This document shows, one piece after another, positions 19,367-30,616 of a stretch of DNA of 64,000 nucleotides. The translations under genes were made by a program, and so were the position numbers. Source of the DNA: Heloderma charlesbogerti (Eukaryota; Chordata; Lepidosauria; Squamata; Helodermatidae); NCBI GenBank assembly GCA_026122225.1, contig JANEZZ010002355.1, positions 558,001-622,000 on the forward strand. The letters are read 5' to 3'. Under the pieces are notes generated by a model that was not told the origin of the DNA, did not search any database, and saw only the letters and a list, made by a program, of their open reading frames with translations. Each line of letters opens with the position of its first letter. Position 1 is the first letter of the stretch.

Positions 19367-19806
19367 GGGACCATAGCTCAGAGGAAGAGCGCATGCTCTG
19401 TATGCAGAAGGTGCCAGGTTCATTCCCCAGCATAGTGAAACTATGGAATTTGCTACCACAAGAGGTAGTGATGGCCAGCAATTTGGATGGCTTTAAAAGG
19501 TTAGACAAAGTCATGGAGGGGAAAGCTATTCCTGGAAATAGCCCTCTTGTACTAGAGGCAGTATGCCTTTGCTGGGGAACATGAGAAGGAAGGTGCTATT
19601 ACATTCATATTCTACTTGTGGGTTTCCCACAGACAGTCAGTCAGTTGGCCATTGTGTGAACAGAATGCTGGACTACCTGGACCCTTGGTCTGATCCACCA
19701 TGGCTCTTCTTATGTTCTTACCTCCATGTAGTGGTGGAAAGACTCCTGTCAGTAGCCCACACTAAGCTATATAGGCCAAGGTCTGACAGACAGCTTCCTA
19801 TGTTGT
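19367..19806 (+). mobile_element. tRNA-derived SINE split by a CR1
   Basis: Head at 19367-19432 ('gggaccatagctcagaggaa' and a B-box-like 'aggttcattcccc') and body/tail at 19729-19806 ('gaaagactcctgtcagtag' to 'cagcttcctatgttgt'). The pieces join in the order seen in intact copies, with the CR1 fragment between. Confidence 0.7.
19433..19728 (+). mobile_element. CR1 LINE 3' fragment nested in a SINE
   Basis: 'aaactatggaatttgctacc', then 'ttagacaaagtcatggagg', then 'ctggacccttggtctgatcc' and 'ttcttatgttctta' are the C-terminal and 3' UTR of CR1. The minus-strand counterpart is at 25443-25665. Confidence 0.75.
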
Positions 19807-20003
19807 GACTTATCAAACAAGCCAAACACAGTCATGTATGGTGCCCCTGGATCAGGGGCTTGGTAGCAGATAGTTCATGTTCCCTTCCTGAGCCTGAAAA
19901 AAGAGGGGGATATGTATAGATAGATAAGGACAGAGATCAAGAGATCAAGATAGAGAAACAGATGTCCTGGCATTCCATGATTTATGGTTGGTAGGTAGGC
20001 TTC

Positions 20004-23000
20004 CCCCTTCATGGATCACTGCCTTGTTGTGGCGAAGGGGCTTGCGTAACTCAGTGAAGCCATAAGCTATGCCGTGCAGGGCCACCCAAGACGGACAGGT
20101 CATGGCAGAGAGTTCTGACAAAATGTGGTCCACTGGAGAAGGAAATGGCAACCCACTCCAGTATTCTTGCCAAGAAAACCCCATGGAACGTATCACAAGG
20201 CTAAAAGATATGACGCCGGAAGATGAGCCCCTCAGGTCGGAAGGTGTCCAATATGCTACTGGGGAAGAGCAGAGGGTATTTCCAAGTAGCGCCAGAAAGA
20301 GTGAAGCGGCTGGGCCAAACCCGAAAGGACACTCAGCTGTGGATGTGTCTGGCGGTGAAAAGAAAATCCGATGCTGTAAAGAACAATATTGTTTAGGAAC
20401 CTGGAATGTCAGATCAATGAATCAAGGTAAGCTGGAGGTGGTCAAACATGAGATGGCAAGATTGAACATTGACATCTTGGGAATCAGCGAACTAAAATGG
20501 ACAGGCATGGGCGAATTTAATTCAGGTGACCATCATATCTACTATTGTGGGCAAGAATCCCTTAGAAGAAATGGAGTAGCACTCATAGTCAACAAAAGGG
20601 TGGGAAAAGCAGTACTGGGGTACAATCTTAAAAATGATAGAATGATCTCAGTATGAATCCAAGGCAAACCATTCAACATCACAGTAATTCAAGTCTATGC
20701 CCCAACCACTGAGGCCGAAGAAGCTGAGGTTGATCGGTTCTATGAAGACCTACAACACCTTCTAGAACTAACACCAAAAAAAGATGTCCTCTTTATCATA
20801 GGGGATTGGAATGCTAAAGTAGGAAGTCAAGAAATCACCGGGATAACAGGCAGGCATGGCCTTGGTGTACAAAATGAAGCAGGACAAAAGCTAATAGAGT
20901 TTTGCCAAGAGAACATGCTGATCATAGCAAACACTCTGTTCCAACAGCACAAGAGGCGACTCTACACATGGACGTCACCAGATGGTCAATATCGAAATCA
21001 GATTGATTATGTCCTTTGCAGCCAAAGATGGAGAAGCTCCATACAGTCAGTCAAAACAAGACCTGGAGCTGACTGTGGCTCAGATCATGAGCTGCTTCTT
21101 GCAAAATTTCGGCTTAAATTGAAGAATGTCGGGAAAACCACTAAACCGTTCAGGTATAACCTAAATCATATCCCTGATGAATATACAGTGGAGGTGAGGA
21201 ATAGATTTCAGGGATTAGACCTGATAGACAGAGTGCCTGAGGAACTATGGACGGAGGTCCGTAACATTGTTCAGGAGGCAGCAATGAAATCCGTCCCAAA
21301 GAAAAAGAAATGTAAGAAAGCCAAGTGGCTGTCAGATGAGGCTTTACAAGTAGCTCACGAAAGAAGGGAAGCGAAAAGCAAGGGAGAAAGGGGAAGATAT
21401 ATCCAACTGAATGCAGAGTTCCAGAGAATAACAAGGAGAGACAAGAAGGCCTTCTTAAATGAACAATGCAAAGAAATCGAGGAAAACAACAGAATGGGAA
21501 AGACTAGAGATCTCTTCAAGAAAATTGGAGATCTCAAGGGAACGTTTTGTGCAAAGACGGGCATGATAAAGGACAAAGAAGGCAGGGACCTAACAGAAGC
21601 AGATGAGATTAAGAAGAGGTGGCAAGAATACACAGAAGAACTATACAGGAAAGATCTGAATGTCCCTGATAGCCATGATAGTGCGGTCACTGAACTTGAG
21701 CCGGACATCCTAGAGAGTGAAGTCAAGTGGGCCTTAGGAAGCATTAGTAACAACAAAGCTAGCGGAGATGACAGTACTCCAGCCGAGCTATTTAAAATCC
21801 TAGAAGATGATGCTGTTAAAGTGCTGCATTCAATATGCCAACAAATCTGGAACACTCAACAGTGGCCACAAGACTGGAAAAGGTCAGTTTATATTCCAAT
21901 TCCAAAGAAGGGCAACGCCAAAGAGTGTTCAAACTACCGCACAATTGCGCTCATTTCACATGCCAGCAAGGTGATGCTCAAAATCCTACAAGCTAGGCTT
22001 CAGCAGTATGCGAACCGAGAACTACCGGAAGTACAAGCTGGGTTTCGAAGAGGCAGAGGAACTAGAGATCAAATCGCCAACATTCGCTGCATCATGGAGA
22101 AAGCAAGAGAATTCCAGAAAAACGTCTATTTCTGCTTCATTGACTATGCTAAAGCCTTTGATTGTGTGGATCACAACAAACTGTGGCAAATTCTTAAAGA
22201 GATGGGAGTACCAGACCACCTTACCTGTCTCCTGAGAAACCTGTACGAGGGTCAAGAAGCAACAGTAAGAACCACACATGGAACAACCGAGTGGTTCAAA
22301 ATTGTGAAAGGAGTACGACAAGGCTGCATATTGTCACCCTGCTTATTTAACTTATATGCAGAGTACATCATGAGAAATGCCGGGTTGGATGAATCAGAGG
22401 TTGGAATTAAGATTGCCGGGAGAATTATCAACAACCTCCGATATGCAGACGATACCACCCTAATGGCAGAAAGCGAAGAGGATCTCAAGAGCCTCTTGTT
22501 GAGGGTGAAAGAGGAGAGTGCAAAAGCTGGTTTGAAACTCAACATTAAAAAAACGAAGATCATGGCATCTGGCCCTATCACTTCCTGGCATATAGAAGGG
22601 GAAGAAATGGAAGCAGTGACAGATTTTACTTTCTTGGGCTCCAAGATCACCGCAGACGGTGACTGTAGCCATGAAATTAAAAGACGCTTGCTCCTTGGGA
22701 GGAAAGCTATGGCCAACCTAGACAGCATAGTAAGAAGCAGAGACATCACCTTGCCTACAAAGGTCCGTCTAATCAAAGCTATGGTTTTCCCAGTAGTAAT
22801 GTATGGCTGTGAGAGCTGGACTATAAGGAAGGCTGAGCGCCGAAGAATTGATGCTTTCGAACTGTGGTGCTGGAGAAGACTCTTACGAGTCCCCTGGACT
22901 GCAAGGAGGTCAAATCAGTCCATCCTAAAGGAAATCAACCCTGAGTGCTCATTGGAAGGACAGATAATGAAGCTGAAGCTCCAATATTTTGGCCACCTAA

Positions 23001-23230
23001 TGCGAAGAGAAAACTCCCTGGAAAAGACCCTGATGCTGGGAAAGACTGAAGGCAAAAGGAGAAGGGGACGGCAGAGGATGAGATGGCTAGATAGCATCAC
23101 GGATGCAATGAATATGAACTTGAGCACGCTCCGGGAGAGAACGCAGGACAGGAAGGCCTGGCGTGCTATGGTCCATGGGGTCACGAAGAGTCGGACACGA
23201 CTGAACGACTGAACAACAACAACAACAACA
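20004..23230 (+). mobile_element. RTE-BovB LINE, essentially full length
   Basis: About 3.2 kb. Starts at 'cccccttcatggatcactgc' (a BovB 5' end), carries one long frame, and ends with an (AAC)n 3' tail. It is flanked by AGGTAGGCTTC at 19993-20003 and 23231-23241, a perfect 11-bp duplication, so both ends are genuine and the insertion is not ancient. BovB is a non-LTR retrotransposon with an APE-like endonuclease and a reverse transcriptase. It is abundant in many squamates and is known from ruminants, where horizontal transfer has been proposed. Other BovB pieces here are at 1-70, 6342-6690, 10888-11000 and 63829-64000. Confidence 0.95.
20069..23212 (+). pseudogene. BovB endonuclease/reverse transcriptase ORF with one nonsense codon
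   Basis: One frame from ATG 20069 to TGA 23212, broken only by an in-frame TGA at 20654-20656. Both sides are in the same frame with no frameshift, leaving 195 codons before and about 850 after. N-terminal APE-type endonuclease motifs: TWNVRS, ISELKWTG, QVYAP, GDWNAKVG, and SDH at 21080-21088. The reverse transcriptase follows, with the catalytic YADD at 22442-22453, and the C-terminus has the Cys/His-poor ELWCWRRLLRVPW segment. The TGA lies where related copies have Arg, so CGA to TGA by CpG deamination is the likely cause. The start at 20069 is the first ATG; the family's true start may be slightly downstream. The active form would reverse-transcribe its own RNA at nicked target DNA in the nucleus. 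As it stands the product is a truncated endonuclease. Confidence 0.93.
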
Positions 23231-23244
23231 AGGTAGGCTTCATT

Positions 23245-23887
23245 TGGGTTGGAAGGTTCTCAAGTATCTAGCTGGATTTGGCTTGGTAGACAGGTTTACT
23301 CAAGGGTAGAGATGGGCAAATCTGTTAATTTCATTTTCTCCCACATTCAGATCTTTTAAATCTCAATTATGAAGAACTTTCCTATTTACAAATGAACATA
23401 AACTTCTCAGCCATCTGAACCAGCCAAATTAGACAGGCACAGCAGTTTCCAGTGTGGAGAGGACCATGATGTGCTTGCCTGCCATATAGCTGTTAAAGAT
23501 GAGGAGCCTGTCAGAAAGATGAGGAGCCTGTGAGTGGCAACCCTCATTAAGCACTAACATGGTTAAATACACAGGGATTCAAAGACAGACTTTTAAGAGC
23601 AAAGCACTCAAAGCCCTGGAGGGACAAATGTATCAGTTTCGGTTTCTACCACATTCAAATTGTCTAAATCTCAAGTTCTTTTTGTCCTGAACATGGAGAA
23701 CTTTGCAAATGTTGATAAATTCGAATCAAAACCAAACTAAAACAAAATTCTCACCCGTCCCAACTCAAGCGTAAGAACGTATGGTGGTGTGCAAAGAACA
23801 AACAAACCAGAAAAGTGGCCTCAGTCCAACAATATTGCAGAATGGGAAGCAAGGGACCAGAATTCATGCAGAAGGACTTAAGTGGAA
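23245..23887. other. Possible diverged DNA element, no gene
   Basis: 'agagatgggcaaatctg' near 23310 and 'aaaattctcacccgtccca' near 23743 resemble inverted ends of a 'gatgggtgagaattttg' element also seen near 49697 and 50153. Boundaries are not resolved. The segment 'gatgaggagcctgt' is repeated at 23497-23531. Confidence 0.35.
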
Positions 23888-24032
23888 TCTCCAGCATCTC
23901 TGGTTAAAAAATCCAGGTAGCAGATGATGGGAAGGTCCTCTGTCTGAGACCCTGAACAGCCTGGACAGTCAGAGTAGACCATATTGGATTAGGTGGACAA
24001 ATAGTCTAACTTAGTGTAAGGCAGCTTCCTAT
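23888..24032 (+). mobile_element. tRNA-derived SINE, 3' part
   Basis: 'ctctgtctgagaccctgaac' to 'taaggcagcttcctatgttc' match the 10656 SINE body and 3' end. The tRNA head is missing or unrecognisable. Confidence 0.65.
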
Positions 24033-24054
24033 GTTCCTAGAATGGCTATTTGGT

Positions 24055-24245
24055 TTATTCCTGGAAATCACTGTATCATTTCTTGTTGTTATATAGGTTT
24101 TATGATCTGTTCCATTGGGTTGGTTTTATTGTTTTAACGTGTGTCTCAGGTTTACTTTAATTTCAAGCTGCCATTAAATTATATGCTTCTTTGTCAGGAG
24201 AAGCAGAATATTGCCCTAAGAAATGTTTATTTAAAATAAAAGAAA
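24055..24245 (+). mobile_element. LINE 3' tail, probable
   Basis: T-rich UTR-like sequence ending in an A-rich 'tttaaaataaaagaaa'. L2-like, low certainty. Confidence 0.35.
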
Positions 24246-24928
24246 TGGATATATGAAATATTCCTTTCTATTCATAGAGCAACATGTGGAGTCCCCTAAG
24301 GAGGTATCTGAATTGCGGCAGGTGCTATTCTGAGCCTCTGTGTGACAATCCTATGAGAGAACTCTACCACCTGAGATACTGAATATTTGTAGAGGCTCTT
24401 GGAAGTGGAGAAATAATGCTCATTAACAGACTGTCTAACCTTTGAAATGTTGCACTCCAGCTCCAATAACTTTCTTCCACTGTAGAATAGAACTCAATGA
24501 AAATCTGCAGCAATAAATGAATTGACGTGTTAATCACCAGGCTTTATTGGGAAAGGGACCTGTTGCGTTTATTACTCAGCAAATCTATTCCCAGCCACTA
24601 CATTTAACTTCTCATGGAGCCAGTGTAATTTATGTTAATATAAGGTTTTCTTTGTTTAAGCTAACTCTTATATATGCCTATTAGGCTAAATAAGTGTATG
24701 GTGGAGTAGGGTGAGAGGAGGGAGGGAGGGAAGGTAATCTTTTACGGGAGATTACCAGCTTTTGCCAGCCATGATTTTGGGGCACATAAGAAAAGCTGAT
24801 GACAGTGAACACCTCCAAGAGAACCAGCTGCCATGAGATAGAATACTGGATCTTTTTAAAGGCTTTAGCACAAAGTGCCTTTTACCATGCTACGGTTTAA
24901 TCGAAAAGGCTTACGTAGGGGACATTAT
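24246..24928. other. No gene recognised
   Basis: AT-rich, no repeat identified apart from a short GGGA run near 24717-24732. Confidence 0.45.
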
Positions 24929-25170
24929 TAGGGATATACAGATTTTGTAAAATTTGTTCTGTGTTTCGCAGATTGACAGTTGCCTTTCATTCTGTCATCC
25001 GTTCATTGATGGAATCAGATTTTTTCCAATTTCCCCAATTTCCATTTGCATCAATTTGCAGTTGAGAAAATGTGTAAATTTCCCTTAAAATGAACAAATC
25101 CCCCCCCCCCCAATTTTCATGTTTTACCCTATAGGGAAAATGCACATTTGGGGCCATTGTTTGAATCTCG
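24929..25170. mobile_element. TAGGGATG-type DNA element, partial
   Basis: Left end TAGGGATATACAGATTTTG, then 'tgtttcgcagattgacag', matching 15968 and 39771 in order. The right end is not found, so it is truncated or too diverged. Confidence 0.5.
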
Positions 25171-25442
25171 CCTTTCATCATTAAAAGAAGAAGCTTATTT
25201 CAAGCATTCATGTATTTGTAGAAAAGCTTGGAGGCTTGTGAACAGAATCCAATGAAAGGCAGAGAAACCACAGATAGGCAGAGGAGGGTCTCTGGTAGTG
25301 CTCCAGGCATGTGTAGTGTAGTGCATGTACTCAGGGCTTGGGACTCTCCATATCGCCACTCCCCAAAGGGAGGAGCAGGCAGACTCCGAGTGATACCCGA
25401 GCCTGTGAGTGACATACTGTGGTCTAGCACACAGCTGAGGAT

Positions 25443-25665
25443 AAGAACATAAGAACCTAAGAGCCACGCTGGACCAGACCAAGGGTCCATCTAGTCCAGC
25501 ATTCTGTTCACACAGTGGCCAACCAGCTGCCCACAGGAGAACCACAAGCAGGCCATGAGCGTAATAGCGCCCTCCCGCCTATGTTCCCAGCAACTGGTGT
25601 ACATAGGCATACTGCCTCTGATATTGGAGGTAGCATACAGCCATCAGGACTAGTAGCAGGATTGC
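25443..25665 (-). mobile_element. CR1 LINE 3' region
   Basis: 'aacataagaacctaagagcc', 'ccatctagtccagcattctg' and 'catactgcctctgatattgg' are reverse-complement CR1 3' sequence, overlapping the part seen at 19600-19728 on the plus strand. Confidence 0.75.
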
Positions 25666-26064
25666 TCCTCTAGTATGAAGGGAGTTACCTAAACCTAACG
25701 GTGATTAATTACCATGTAAATGAAGCAGAAGCAGAGGCAAAAATAATAACAAAGCCAAAGTCACAGACCTTGAATTTCAGATCAGGAAGGGATGACGCAC
25801 AGGCAGCCTCGATTGATTCGTTGTGTTTTAAAATGTTAATTCACAGCTAGTGAGGCACCCCACCTTGGTGTAAAGCAAAACAAGGTCCCAAAGATTTCCA
25901 CATTGCTTTATTAATAGATGACAGGTTCCATCTCCAGTAAGAGCTGGCATGAGTGGAAGCGCACTCAAGCATCGCACTGTGATGCTCTCACTGGCTGAAC
26001 CGTTCTGACAGCTCCTACCTTAGGCAGCCTCGTAGAGCTGGGAAGGGCTTAATTATCTAATTTG
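25666..26064. other. No gene recognised
   Basis: No feature identified. Confidence 0.45.
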
Positions 26065-26310
26065 ATTTGTGTCAGATTTATTTATATATATTTCTAAAAA
26101 AATGGGGTTGCCCCACCTTTCCTTCATTAAAATAAAACACCTTAAAAAAAACAAAAACCTGCAAAAAAAGAAGCAAAACCCACACTAAAACAGTGTCACA
26201 AAAACCTAGCTGAAAAAGACATCCTTATTTGCCCCTGAGAGACTTTCATGGTTTTGCACTGATGGGCTTCTCTGGGGAGAGCCCATTCCAAGAAAGCACC
26301 CTCTAACTCT
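26065..26310 (-). mobile_element. L2-type LINE 3' fragment
   Basis: Starts with a minus-strand AT-rich tail and ends near 'gagagcccattccaagaaag', equivalent to the 'gggagttcc' segment of the other minus-strand L2s. Decayed. Confidence 0.4.
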
Positions 26311-26649
26311 TTAATTTTTTGGCAAAGTGTGAGGATAAACCTGATGATAGATCTTCTATGGTTGAGCTTATTATTACAGGAAAGTATTTTTGTGTGATGG
26401 GACTTCCCCGTGTTCTCCTTTCTCCTCCAGCCCCCCCTGCCTTTCAGATCTGCTCATGGGGGTCTCCTAACCTTCTTGAGCAGATTTGGTGGGGTGAGGG
26501 GTGCTGCAGGGGGAGGGGGGAAACTGCTCCATCAGCAGTCGACAGTCGGGGTTGGATGCAACCCACGATCGCCAAAGAAATCTTTCATGATCGTGATTAT
26601 AAACACCACAAAGAGGCACAGCTCTAGCTGTACGATCCCCCTATTGTCC

Positions 26650-27148
26650 GGTCTGGGGGGAGGGAGTCTATGGAGGGGCAATTTGGGCTGGTCAGGGCCC
26701 TGCGGAATCCTCTGGAGCCCAGCCGTGTCCCCTGGAATTGGCGGAGTGGCTCTCTGGCTCCCTATAAGATGCAACACGCAAATGGTGGCTGCCATTAGCC
26801 TACTGCGGGAAAAATACAGCCGTAAATGGTGCATTGTATGCCATTTGCGGCCATAAAGCACTGACTTTGGCCTAAATTTCAGCTATTTACAGCTGTACTT
26901 AGGTCAAAGTAAGTGCTTTACGGCCGCAAATGGCATACAGTATGCCAGTTACGGCTGTAACTTTCCTGCAATAAGCTAATGGCAGCTGCCATTAGCAACT
27001 CATGTCTTATAGGGAGCTGGAGAGCCACCCCATGGGAACTCCTCTGGACCCGGAGGAAAGTGCAGCTGCTCCACTGCAGACTCCAGAGATTGGATTCTTT
27101 GGAATCCATCCTCATTTGAGTCTGCAGCAGAATTCTCCAGCATCCCTA
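26650..27148. mobile_element. TAGGGATG-type DNA element, left end uncertain
   Basis: Right end 'gaattctccagcatcccta' at 27148. The interior is a large inverted repeat centred near 26888: 'gctgccattagc' and 'catttgcggccataaagcac' at 26795-26865 answer 'gtgctttacggccgcaaatg' and 'gctgccattagc' at 26910-26998. Very similar in plan to 27971-28471. The left terminus is not recognised. Non-coding despite frames up to 148 codons. Confidence 0.65.
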
Positions 27149-27216
27149 GACATAGCCTTGTTGTACCATGCCAGCATCAGCCTGTCATGTCTACAGTCAC
27201 TAGCAAGACTCAACAA

Positions 27217-27240
27217 CACACACACACACACACACACACT
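27217..27240. repeat. (AC)n microsatellite
   Basis: About eleven dinucleotide units. Confidence 0.9.
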
Positions 27241-27442
27241 TTGTGAATATAAAGAAGCTTTCCCCCTGCCATTAGTCCATTAGTTAACCTCACACACCCT
27301 ATACCAGGGAAAACATCTTTCAGCCCCAAACCTGAATTCCATTTTGGAAAAGCTCTCAGGGGCCACATTCCAGGACTTGGTGGGGCCAAAGGCAAAAGGA
27401 GTGGGGCCGGGATACCAACATATATTAGGTTAGAATTATAGA

Positions 27443-27766
27443 ATCATAGAATAGTAGGGTTGGAAGGGGCCTACAAGGCCATCGAGTCCAGCCCCAATCA
27501 TAGAATAGTAGGGTTGGAAGGGGCCTACAAGACCATCGAGTCCAGCCCCAATCATAGAATAGTAGGGTTGGAAGGGGCCTACAAGGCCATCGAGTCCAGC
27601 CCCAATCATAGAATAGTAGGGTTGGAAGGGGCCTACAAGGCCATCGAGTCCAGCCCCAATCATAGAATAGTAGGGTTGGAAGGGGCCTACAAGGCCATCG
27701 AGTCCAGCCCCAATCATAGAATAGTAGGGTTGGAAGGGGCCTACAAGGCCATCGAGTCCAACCCCC
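27443..27766 (-). repeat. 54-bp tandem array derived from a CR1 3' end
   Basis: Six head-to-tail units of exactly 54 bp, starting at 27443, 27497, 27551, 27605, 27659 and 27713. They are nearly identical; one unit has 'aagacc' for 'aaggcc', and the last runs on into normal CR1 sequence to about 27778. Since 54 is a multiple of 3 and the unit lacks stops, frames stay open on both strands (106 codons plus, 93 codons minus). This is a property of the repeat and not evidence of a protein. Confidence 0.95.
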
Positions 27767-27778
27767 TGCTCAATGCTT

Positions 27779-27962
27779 AAAGCTCTTGCTGCCAGGAACT
27801 AAGGCTTAGGAGAGTCATTTCAACCTTTTTGAATGGACTTATGGGTTTACAGGTGGCGGTTTAATAGCCCTTGGATATTCTAATGCTAAACTAACCATCA
27901 AACAATGAATATGGGATAGAGACCCACAGAACCATTTAAACTGGGTCACAAAGCATCACTTA
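27779..27962. other. No feature recognised
   Basis: Short spacer between the CR1 array and the next DNA element. Confidence 0.45.
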
Positions 27963-27970
27963 TCTGGGAG

Positions 27971-28471
27971 TAGGGATGTACGAAACCCCTACCTTCTGTT
28001 CCGGGGGGGGGGTCCACGAGGATGTGTGTGATCCATCCCTCCCCCCCCCCCAGAATCCTCTGGAGCGGCTCTGCATCCAGAGGCTTTCGCAGAGCCGCAC
28101 TCTGGCTCCGGATCCTTTGCAATACAGTAATGGCAGCCACCATTACCGTATTCCTTGGAGAAATACAACTGCAAATGGCGTAGTGGATGCCACTTGCAGC
28201 CGTACAGCCCTGAGTTTAACCTAAATACAGCCATTTACAGCTCTATTTAGGTAAAAAAACAACAACAGCACTTTACGGCTGCAAGTTGTGTCCACTACGC
28301 CATTTGCAGCTGTTTTCTCCAAGGAATACCGTAATGGCGGCTGCCATTACTGTATCGCAAAGGATCTGGAGCCAGAGTGCCGGTCCACAGGGAATCCTTG
28401 GGAGGCGGAGGTGAGTGGTGCCGTTCCATGGTGGATTCCGGAATCTGCTGCGGAATTCTCCGCCATCCCTA
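27971..28471. mobile_element. TAGGGATG-type DNA element
   Basis: 501 bp; TAGGGATGTACGAAACCC ... GGAATTCTCCGCCATCCCTA with a perfect 8-bp duplication TCTGGGAG (27963-27970 and 28472-28479). The interior is one long inverted repeat centred near 28229: 'aatggcagccaccattac' and 'gcaaatggcgtagtgg' on the left, 'ccactacgccatttgc' and 'aatggcggctgccattac' on the right. Non-coding. Confidence 0.93.
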
Positions 28472-28479
28472 TCTGGGAG

Positions 28480-28989
28480 TAACATACTTGCACCTGCAAA
28501 TTACCTGACCAACTGAACAATCTCCCTTTAGATTAGCTTCATTTAATGTTATACCATCCATGCTTTAGAGGGAAGATATTGAAAAGTCCCATGCCATGAA
28601 CATACATGCCCCTGTGACAGAGAGGGGAAGTGGAAATTGTTGGGCATGTTTTATTATATTGTTCTTTTTATTGAGAAATTAATTGTGCTTTTATTACAGC
28701 AATTTTACAAAAATGCCAGGCAGACCAAATGAATTTTATCTTTCTGTTCTTTCTGATCAGGATTCTCAGATAACAGATAAGATGGCCAGGTTTTGTGCAG
28801 CTGCTAGTGCTTGCCACAAACCTTTAGCAAAACAGTACTATTCCACCAGGCTGATACTCTGGGGCCAGTTTGGTTTTTTAAGTTTCTGTATAATTATTCA
28901 CTCAGAACTTGACGCCACAGTTATCACAGAGTCTGGGAGGTGTCCAGTGCTCTGTCTGATTGTGTTTCCTGGGATCATTTTCAGTTGTT
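28480..28989. other. No gene recognised
   Basis: The 109-codon plus-strand frame at 28683-29012 shows no domain I recognise and its end overlaps the L2. Treated as chance. Confidence 0.4.
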
Positions 28990-30616
28990 GCAGCCTGATG
29001 ATGTGGACATGATGCTTGAATCAGTCCAGCCCCCCCACATGTAAGCTTGACCCTTGCCCATCTTGGCTAATATGATCTAGCAGGGGTGGATTGGCTGGTG
29101 GGTCCAGGGAGTGGTAAATGCTTCGCTCTGTCAGGGGGTGGTTCGTGTCACCTTGAAAGAGGCTGTACTGTGCCCTGTCCTGAAGAGGCCCTCCCTGGAC
29201 CCGGAGGTGTGTGCCAACTATCGCCCCATTGCAAATATCCAAGGTGCTTGAGTGTGTGGTGGCTGGCCAGCTTCAGACATTCTTGGAGGAAACTGATTAT
29301 CTGGACCCATTTCAGTCTGGTTTCAGGCCAGGAGAAGGGCACTGAAACGGCCTTGGTTGCTCTGACTGACGACTTACTCCAGGTGAAAGACATGGGGAGT
29401 GCTACCCTGTTGATCTCCCTAGATCTCTCGGAGGCTTTTGATACCATTGATCACAGTATCTTACTGGATCAGCTCTGCAGGATGTGAGTTGGGGGCACTG
29501 TGCTACAGTGGTTCTGCTCCTATCTGTGGGGCCGATTCCAGGGAGTGGTATTGGAGGATTCCTGTTCTACCCCATAGCTATTAAGCTGTGGGGTGCCACA
29601 GGGTTCTATTCTAGCCCCGCAGTCATTGGGTGAGGTCATTAGGACTTTTGGAGTGGGTTGTCACCGATACACTGATGAAGCTCAGCTCTACTTCTCCTTC
29701 TTGTTGTAGTAGCTGAGGTGGTGAAGGTGCTGGACCAGTGCCTGGAGGCTATAATGGGCTGGATGAGGGCCAAGAAACTGAAGCTGAATCCTGAGAAGAT
29801 GGCAGCTCTGTGGTTTGGTGGTTCTGAAATCTGGGAATTGAGTAAGTGACCTGTCTTGGAAGGGGCTGCACTCCCCCAGAAGGAGCAGGTGCATAGCCTA
29901 GGAGTGCTCCTAGATGCATCCCTGTCAATGGATCCCCAGGTAGACTTCATGGCCAAGCATAACCAACTATAGCCTTTCCTGGACAGGGATAACCTAGCCA
30001 CAGTAGTCCACACGCTGGTAACTTCCCAATTAGATTACTGCAATGCACTTTATGTGGGGCTGCCCTTGAAGATGACTCGGAAGTTGCAGCTAGTGCAAAA
30101 TGCAGCAGCTAGACTGTTGACTGGAACATCACATAAAGATCACATAACACTGGTTCTAAAGGAATTGTATTGGCTGACAATATGTTTCTGGTGGGAATTC
30201 AAGGTGCTAGTGATGACATTTAAAGCCCTAAGTGGCTTGGGACCTCAATATTTGAGGGAGCACCTCCCCCTATATATGCCTGCCTGAGGACTGAGATCTG
30301 TTGGAGAAGCCCTCTACATCCCACCAATCTGAGACATACACTACGGTGGGACATGGGAGACGGCCTTCTCTGCTGTGGCACCCCAGTTGTGAAATGCCCT
30401 CCCCTTGGAGGCCCGATTGGTGCAGACACTGGGTTCATTTCAGTGTCAAGTTAAAACATGGCTTTTTACCAAAGACTTTGAGGGCTAATTGGATTCCTTG
30501 AGTTTGCACACTGTTTTAACTGTTTTATTGTTTCAGATTTTAAATTGTTATTAGCTAGCTTAATAATTTCATATATTTTTAGCTATTTAAATTATTTGTT
30601 GTTTTACATTGTTTCA
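28990..30616 (+). mobile_element. L2 LINE, decayed, reverse-transcriptase to 3' UTR
   Basis: Reads through the L2 reverse transcriptase with many frameshifts and stops. Recognisable blocks are [11 protein letters not shown] and [18 protein letters not shown] (frame at 29341-29487), 'gattactgcaatgcacttta' (30032), 'aaatgcagcagctagactg' (30098) and the 'ggccttctctgctgtggc' block (30363), then the 3' UTR. About 1.6 kb, dead. A Harbinger-like element follows directly. Confidence 0.8.

Noticed and set aside
23245..23760. A complete DNA transposon with 'gatgggca' and 'acccgtcc' ends
   Set aside because: The ends are only loosely similar and no duplication of flanking DNA was found, so it is listed only as possible.
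26410..26861. 148- and 109-codon frames as a gene pair
   Set aside because: They overlap on opposite strands across the inverted repeat of a DNA element.
27436..27780. Repetitive protein of 93 or 106 residues, or a CRISPR array
   Set aside because: The six 54-bp units are direct tandem copies of a CR1 3' end with no spacers, and open frames follow from a 54-bp stop-free unit. Not a CRISPR array and no sign of a gene.
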